Source: Spirabiliibacterium pneumoniae (lineage in GTDB: Bacteria; Pseudomonadota; Gammaproteobacteria; Enterobacterales; Pasteurellaceae). From it: a stretch of DNA of 64,000 bases. Positions within the stretch are counted from its first letter, which is position 1. Each line of letters begins with the position of its first letter. The position numbers and the translations under genes are program-made. The DNA is taken from contig NZ_JABMII010000010.1 of assembly GCF_014884995.1 (NCBI RefSeq), positions 1-64,000 of the forward strand, read 5' to 3'. A model generated the notes under the pieces. The model saw only the letters and a list, made by a program, of their open reading frames with translations. It was not told the origin of the DNA and did not search any database. Positions 58,958 to 64,000 of the stretch are shown here, one piece after another.

Positions 58958-59782
58958 TTAGTGATCAAAAGGCGCATTCCACGCGCTGTCGTCTAATCCA
59001 TGCCCGAAGTGGCTTTCAATCAATCGCCGTGTCACAGGTGTGGCGGGTTCGCGTAGCACGTCCCGTGTGGCGCCATATTCCACCATTTGACCTGCTTGCA
59101 TCACCAACATTGTATCGGCAATGTGTTTGATGATGCCTATATGTTGCCCAAGGTAAATATAGGAAATGCCGAGTTTTTGTTGTAATTCCAGCAACAAATT
59201 GACCAGCTGAGTTTTAACCGAGGTGTCCATTGAGGCCAATGCGCTATCGAGAATGAGGATTTCAGGCTCCAAAATCACCGCCCGCGCCAGCGCGACCCGT
59301 TGCTTTTGGCTTTGCGAAAGGGTGTGAATGGGTGCCAGTGTATGGTCAGGATACAGCCCCACCAATGAGAGGGTTTGATAAATTTTGCGGTTGCGTTGTT
59401 CTTCATCCCAATTGGTGGTCAGTCGCAGTGGCGTTTCTAGCACTTGGCCGATATTTAAGTGCGGTATCAGCGTGGTGTCAGGATCTTGCGATACCATGCG
59501 AATGTGACGACAGCGTGTTTGGTAATCACCAAATAATAGCTCCCGCCCTTTAAAGTAAATGCTGCCCGAATCAGGCGCCACCACGCCACCTATCATCTTC
59601 GCTAAAGTGGATTTGCCCGAGCCACTTTCACCCACAATAGCCAGTGTTTGGCTTTTTTCTAAGATAAATGAAATATCGGTGACGGCTGAAAAATACCCTG
59701 TGCGCCAAAAGGTGCTATTGTCTCGATAGGCTTTGTTGAGGTCTTCCACCAGCAGTAATGGAGGCGTTTTACTTTTTTCCAC
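58958..59782 (-). CDS. sapF: peptide transport ATP-binding protein SapF
   Basis: The 274-residue ABC ATPase has Walker A GESGSGKS (about residue 54) and the signature LSQSQKQRVALARAV. Walker B reads LILDSALASMD, with Ser where a catalytic Glu is usual. The switch His is in YLGQHIGI. With SapD it powers the SapBC transporter, linked to antimicrobial-peptide resistance and heme or potassium uptake in Haemophilus. It lies 3 bases after sapD. Confidence 0.93.
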   Translation of the reverse strand: MEKSKTPPLLLVEDLNKAYRDNSTFWRTGYFSAVTDISFILEKSQTLAIVGESGSGKSTLAKMIGGVVAPDSGSIYFKGRELLFGDYQTRCRHIRMVSQDPDTTLIPHLNIGQVLETPLRLTTNWDEEQRNRKIYQTLSLVGLYPDHTLAPIHTLSQSQKQRVALARAVILEPEILILDSALASMDTSVKTQLVNLLLELQQKLGISYIYLGQHIGIIKHIADTMLVMQAGQMVEYGATRDVLREPATPVTRRLIESHFGHGLDDSAWNAPFDH

Positions 59783-59785
59783 GGT

Positions 59786-60844
59786 TTACTCCTGCGCAAT
59801 AGGTTTTTCGGTATTAATGGTCAATGGCGTAAATTGCATAGGGACATAGTGACCGTGCTCACGAAGGTTGAGTGGAAAATGGCAAGCAAATGCATGCTGC
59901 TTGATTCTCCGCATAGGTGGCTTGTGAATACAGCATTTTTGCGCATATGAGCAGCGTGGCCCAAGTCGACAGCCGATTGGTAAATTACTTAGCAGTGGGA
60001 TAGCTCCGCGCAGTGTGTTCAAGCGACTTTTTAGTGGTAATGGTTGGCTGAAATCAGGGATAGAGCTAAGCAGTGCCACCGTATACGGGTGGTGTGGGTG
60101 TTGTAGAATCGCTTCTTGATTGCCACTTTCCACGGTTTGCCCACAATATAAAATGGTGAATTGGTTACACCATTGGCCCACGCTTTTGAGATCATTACTG
60201 GTTAGCAAAATCGAGGTTTTCAAGTTTTGGTTCATACTAGATAATAGCTTGAATACTTGCAGTTGTGCAGTGGCTTCAAGGGAATAAGTTGGTTCATCTG
60301 CAACAAGTAGGCGCGGTTGATTGACCACGGCCATAGTGATCATGACCTTTTGTGCTTCTCCTTCCGTGATTTCAAACGGATAGCTGCGCATAATATCTTG
60401 ATGATCTTTAATGCCAATGCGGTGCAACAATTCCACCACACGTCGGCGTTTCCAGCCAAACCATTTCCACCAGCGGCCTTTATAGCTAAATGCAGGGATG
60501 GCAGCAATGAGCTGCTTGCCCACTTTTTTGCTTGGATCAAGGCAGGAAAGCGGGTCTTGAAAAATCATCGATACTTCCTTGCCGATAAGTTTTCGTCGCT
60601 TAGCCGCGGGCATTTTTAACAGCTCCACATCGTTAAAGCGAAAGCGATCGGCGCTGATTTTCCAGCTGGGTTTAGCGCTGTTGCAAATAATTTTAGCGAT
60701 CAAACTTTTGCCTGAACCAGACTCACCAATGAGCCCACAAATATCTCCTTCATTAACTGTGAGGCTGACATTATCTATCAATTTGACATAGCCGTTTTGA
60801 GTTTTCACTTCAACGGTGAGATTACGAATATCTAAAAGTGCCAT
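59786..60844 (-). CDS. sapD: peptide transport ATP-binding protein SapD
   Basis: The 352-residue ATPase has Walker A GESGSGKS, a divergent signature [11 protein letters not shown] (also divergent in other SapD proteins), Walker [11 protein letters not shown] and, in place of the switch His, TSNDL. A C-terminal oligopeptide-transporter-type region ([15 protein letters not shown]) with cysteines follows. The ATG at 60844 has GAGG upstream. Confidence 0.93.
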   Translation of the reverse strand: MALLDIRNLTVEVKTQNGYVKLIDNVSLTVNEGDICGLIGESGSGKSLIAKIICNSAKPSWKISADRFRFNDVELLKMPAAKRRKLIGKEVSMIFQDPLSCLDPSKKVGKQLIAAIPAFSYKGRWWKWFGWKRRRVVELLHRIGIKDHQDIMRSYPFEITEGEAQKVMITMAVVNQPRLLVADEPTYSLEATAQLQVFKLLSSMNQNLKTSILLTSNDLKSVGQWCNQFTILYCGQTVESGNQEAILQHPHHPYTVALLSSIPDFSQPLPLKSRLNTLRGAIPLLSNLPIGCRLGPRCSYAQKCCIHKPPMRRIKQHAFACHFPLNLREHGHYVPMQFTPLTINTEKPIAQE

Positions 60845-60856
60845 AATGCGCCTCAA

Positions 60857-61750
60857 TCAGCGAGTGTGGTAATATTTTTCTACTGTTTTCGCTAGTGTGT
60901 CGGAAAACAGTAAAATCATAAAAATAATCAAAGTTAAAATCACGCCAGGGATAATCACAAGCCACGGCGCGAGATAAATCAAATCGATATATTCTCGGAT
61001 CATGGTGCCCCACTCTGGCAGCGGTGGTTGAGCTCCTAAGGAGATGAAACTCAGCGCGCTGATGTCTAAAATGGCAAAAATAAACACACGGCTGCCTAAG
61101 CGGATAAACTGCGGGATCAAATTTGGCAGCACAATATGCTTGAGTAAATCGCCTTGTGACGCGCCGTCTAAACGCAACATATTGATGTAATCCTTATGAA
61201 ATTCACGAAGGAGCATTTGATAAACTTGATGGATAAAATAGGGCAGTGAAGCGAGCAAAATCGCTAAAATGGCATTCAGCAAGCTTGGTTGCATGAGAGT
61301 GGCGATCACGATAGCTAAGAGCAAAATCGGAATGGAGAGAAAAGCATCCAAAAAATGCCCTAAAATGCCCACACTCAGCCCTTTGCCACTGCCTGACAAT
61401 ACGCCCAGAGTGCCACCGATAAGCAGGGTTAATAAGGTGACTAACAGCCCGCCGCCAAAAGTGTAGCGTAGACCGTGGATAATGCGGCTAAAGAGATCGC
61501 GCCCGAGATCGTCTGTGCCAAAAAAATAAGCTAATCTGCCGCTGTGCGACCATGCAGGTGGCAGCAATTCTTGCCCGAGAAATTGCGAGCCTTGCGCGTA
61601 AGGGGCAAGCCAAGGCGCAAAAATTAGTGCAATCAGTAAGAGCACTAAAATATAGCCACAAAAAAGACCCGATTGGCGCTGTTTAAACAACCGCCAAATG
61701 TCGCGCAGTGGCGTGGTGTGTCGAAATTCGGCGGGATTTTTATCGGACAT
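60857..61750 (-). CDS. sapC: peptide transport permease SapC
   Basis: The 297-residue permease starts MSDKNPAEFRHTTPLRDIW and has about six membrane segments. The permease loop is LRLDGASQGDLLKHIVLPNLIPQFI. The ATG at 61750 has the RBS AAGGGG and overlaps the end of sapB by 11 bases; the longer frame lacks an RBS. Confidence 0.93.
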   Translation of the reverse strand: MSDKNPAEFRHTTPLRDIWRLFKQRQSGLFCGYILVLLLIALIFAPWLAPYAQGSQFLGQELLPPAWSHSGRLAYFFGTDDLGRDLFSRIIHGLRYTFGGGLLVTLLTLLIGGTLGVLSGSGKGLSVGILGHFLDAFLSIPILLLAIVIATLMQPSLLNAILAILLASLPYFIHQVYQMLLREFHKDYINMLRLDGASQGDLLKHIVLPNLIPQFIRLGSRVFIFAILDISALSFISLGAQPPLPEWGTMIREYIDLIYLAPWLVIIPGVILTLIIFMILLFSDTLAKTVEKYYHTR

Positions 61751-62705
61751 ACCACCCCTTGCGATTAAATGGATCGAGTAAAAACATAATGAGCTCACCT
61801 ACTGTATTAATAAGCAAAATAAATAAACCGATGATTATCACACCAGCAGAGATCGCATTGTAGTCTTGTTGCTCAACGGCATTAATCAGCCATTGTCCAA
61901 TGCCAGGCCAGCTGAAGATGGTTTCAATCAGCATGCACATCGCCAGCAGCATCGTAAAAGTGCGGGTAAGCTGTGGGATCATCGGTGCAAGTGTATTGCG
62001 CAGCAAAATACGATAGGCAATTTTAAAGCGCGACCAGCCACGAATTTCCGCAAATTTAACGTAATTTTCCCGTAGAATTTGCTCGGCGCGGTATTGGGTG
62101 CTTTGAATGATTTCCATCATGGGGGCAATCATTAATACCAACACGGGCAGCAGCAAATGTTGGAAGACATTTTGAATCATTTTGATGCGGTGTGGGCTTT
62201 CCACAAACCACACATCAATGGCGGCAAAGCCGGTAATGCTGTCGATGTCGTACAGCGGATAATACTGCCCAATGGCGGAAATTTCCCATTGACGGCTGGC
62301 GGCAACATACAACACAATCGGCGCAATCCAAAAAATCGGCAGCGCAATCCCAAAGGACGCACCAAAACGGATAACCCGACCGCACAGCTGATTGCGATAA
62401 AAAGCGCCAATAAAACCAATTGGCAGCCCAATGAGCAGTGCGAGCAACAACGCGAGTAAACACAGCTCAATAGTTGCAGGCAAAACCGCACGAATTTGTT
62501 CCAATAACGGCTGGCCGTCGATATAACTGATACCAAAATCGCCGTGTAGCAAGCGCATGACATAATGATAAAAGCCACTGAAAAAGTGCGGTTGAGCCAG
62601 CACGCTGTTGAGCGGGTCGCGCAGCAGAATATGAAAGCTGATAAAAGAGAGAATCAGCAGTGTGATAAGGGTTAAAATGGCGCGTCGCAAAAGATAATAA
62701 AACAT
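61740..62705 (-). CDS. sapB: peptide transport permease SapB
   Basis: The 321-residue permease has six membrane segments and the loop AEIRGWSRFKIAYRILLRNTLAPMIPQ. The ATG at 62705 overlaps the sapA stop (TGATG), indicating coupling; a GTG one codon upstream is an alternative. It follows the usual sapA-B-C-D-F order. Confidence 0.93.
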   Translation of the reverse strand: MFYYLLRRAILTLITLLILSFISFHILLRDPLNSVLAQPHFFSGFYHYVMRLLHGDFGISYIDGQPLLEQIRAVLPATIELCLLALLLALLIGLPIGFIGAFYRNQLCGRVIRFGASFGIALPIFWIAPIVLYVAASRQWEISAIGQYYPLYDIDSITGFAAIDVWFVESPHRIKMIQNVFQHLLLPVLVLMIAPMMEIIQSTQYRAEQILRENYVKFAEIRGWSRFKIAYRILLRNTLAPMIPQLTRTFTMLLAMCMLIETIFSWPGIGQWLINAVEQQDYNAISAGVIIIGLFILLINTVGELIMFLLDPFNRKGWYVR

Positions 62706-64000
62706 CACTTGCCCTTTTCTGTTATGCTTAGCTCAGAAAATTGAATGCTACCCAATGGCTGCATACGCATGCCGTCTAAGCGTTTGTTATAGATCATAAT
62801 GCGTTCAGCATTGGCAATCGGAATCAGGGGCAGCTCGTGCATGGCCAAGCGTTGCGCCAGCTCATAATTGCGCGCGCGCGACTCCAACGCTGGGCTTTTG
62901 AGGGCATCGCTTAGCAGGGTATCAAAAGTGCGGTTGCAATAGTGGCTTAAATTATTGCTATGTGAAGTATTGTCGCAGCCCAAAATGGGTTTCATAAAGC
63001 CGTTTGGATCAAGGCTGCCAGTGAGCCATCCGCCTAAAATAATGTCGTAGTTGGCCTCGCCGCGTTCCGAGAGATGCTCAAATTCACTGTGCTGAATATA
63101 CCGCATAACCACATTAACGCCTGCTTGTTGCAAGTCATGGCGGATAATTTCCGCCATTTTAATCGGGCTTGGGTTATAGACGCGATTGTCGGTCAGCACC
63201 CAAAAATTCAAATGCAAAGCCTTATCGGAAAGTGCGGTTTTGGCGGCCTTTGGGTTGTAGTCATCTGCAAATTGTGACAGCCCAAATTGCGCCGCCCATG
63301 AACTTTGTGGGATCAAGGTGTTAGCTACCTGTGCGTTGTTGAAGAAAATCCGTTCAACAATGCGTTTGCGATTTATCGCTTGGGCAATGGCGCGGCGTGT
63401 GGTGATATTTTTGACCGCACTTTGCTTTAAATTAAATGCCAAAAACGCCAAATTCATGCCGTCGATGCGGGCTGCGTTAAAGCGGCGACTGCGTAGTAAG
63501 TTATTGATTTGACTCGGTTCAGGATACGCCATAATGTCACACTCATTGTTGAGCATTTTTTCCAGCCGCCCTGAATGGCTGGTGGACAGATCGATGACAA
63601 TATTGTCGATTTTAGCGCGCGCCCCCCAGAAGTTGTCGTTGCGTTTTAAGCGAACATATTGATTACGAAAATATGCCTCCACTTGGTAAGCCCCCGTGCC
63701 GACAGGTAGGGTGTCGAGTTGCACAATGTTATCGTCGGTGCTTAATTGTTGCGCATATTCTTGAGATAAAATCACCGCATATTGGCTGGCCAAATGTTCC
63801 AAAATCGAGCCGTCGGGTGCAAAAAGCTCAATTTTAACGAGATAAGGGTTTACGGCGGTTACGCTTTTGATCTTTTTATCAAAATCGATGCTGTCAAAAT
63901 AAGGGTAGCGGTTTTCTTTGGCGTAGTCATAATAAATGCGATATTGCGGATTATCGCTGGTTTCATGTGCGGTTTTGGCAATATTAGGGAAACCTTGCAA
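62705..64000 (-). CDS. sapA: periplasmic peptide-binding protein SapA, C-terminal part (5' end outside window)
   Basis: At least 431 residues of a DppA/OppA-type binding protein are visible; the start lies beyond 64000. Typical segments are VPVGTGAYQVEAYFRNQYVRLKRNDNFWG-like (LPVGTGAYQVEAYFRNQYV) and TRRAIAQAINRKRIVERIFF. In nontypeable Haemophilus, SapA binds antimicrobial peptides and heme. The order sapABCDF supports the assignment. Confidence 0.93.
   Translation of the reverse strand: MQGFPNIAKTAHETSDNPQYRIYYDYAKENRYPYFDSIDFDKKIKSVTAVNPYLVKIELFAPDGSILEHLASQYAVILSQEYAQQLSTDDNIVQLDTLPVGTGAYQVEAYFRNQYVRLKRNDNFWGARAKIDNIVIDLSTSHSGRLEKMLNNECDIMAYPEPSQINNLLRSRRFNAARIDGMNLAFLAFNLKQSAVKNITTRRAIAQAINRKRIVERIFFNNAQVANTLIPQSSWAAQFGLSQFADDYNPKAAKTALSDKALHLNFWVLTDNRVYNPSPIKMAEIIRHDLQQAGVNVVMRYIQHSEFEHLSERGEANYDIILGGWLTGSLDPNGFMKPILGCDNTSHSNNLSHYCNRTFDTLLSDALKSPALESRARNYELAQRLAMHELPLIPIANAERIMIYNKRLDGMRMQPLGSIQFSELSITEKGK

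Noticed and set aside
1-64000. rRNA operon or insertion sequences other than the prophage
   Set aside because: No rRNA-like sequence or further transposase gene was seen on either strand.

Overview
The window is from a Pasteurellaceae chromosome. The 9-bp DNA uptake sequence AAGTGCGGT (or its complement) occurs many times, often as inverted pairs that form terminators. The host genes (acnB, gyrA, ampD-pilABCD, modE/modABC, frdABCD, epmA, uppP, sixA, pykA, fadL/ompP1, sapABCDF) fit that family. The presence of acnB and the USS type suggest an Aggregatibacter-like member, but the genus is an inference.

Left host part (1-4473): the end of an OmpA-family gene, acnB and a membrane-anchored metallophosphoesterase. 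Middle (4474-38571): a complete 34,098-bp Mu-like transposable prophage in reverse orientation. Its ends read TG...CA and are flanked by a 5-bp AAGGT target duplication. It sits in the loop of what was a bidirectional host terminator (TGCACC-CGAA-GGTGCA) between the phosphoesterase gene and gyrA. Right host part (38572-64000): gyrA; ampD divergent from pilABCD; modE divergent from modABC; frdABCD divergent from epmA-uppP; sixA; pykA; fadL/ompP1 divergent from a yfcZ-like gene; and sapABCDF, with sapA cut by the window edge.

The prophage reads right to left as: CI/LexA-type repressor (plus strand), operator region, ner, A transposase, B ATPase, several small genes, gam, early unknowns, gemA, one Mor/C-type activator, lysis genes (amidase, small membrane proteins, spanin-like pair), gp25-27, terminase, portal, gpF, gpG, protease with nested scaffold, capsid, gp35-37, sheath, tube, a tail chaperone with a lambda-type -1 frameshift, tape measure, and a P2-like U-X-D-V-W-J-I-fibre tail module. 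It ends with a fibre-assembly protein, a papain-like hydrolase, Com and a Dam-like adenine methylase. It is therefore a chimera of Mu-type head and transposition functions with P2-type tail functions. Three plus-strand genes (4733, 16622, 23465) run against the lytic operons and look like morons; the one at 16622 has its own promoter and terminator.

The main observation is a set of four matching putative late promoters (before the amidase, the protease/scaffold, the tail chaperone and gpW). Each has a palindrome of the form TTTAAA-N4-TTTAAA (one copy has one mismatch) exactly 22 bp from a -10 element, TA(C/A)ACT or TATGCT. At three of them the -10 lies inside the upstream arm or the loop of a hairpin that hides the downstream ribosome-binding site. 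Read-through RNA would carry the whole hairpin, while RNA started at the late promoter would lack the upstream arm. A second translational switch, a 9-bp hairpin over the methylase RBS and start codon next to com, parallels the Mu com-mom system.
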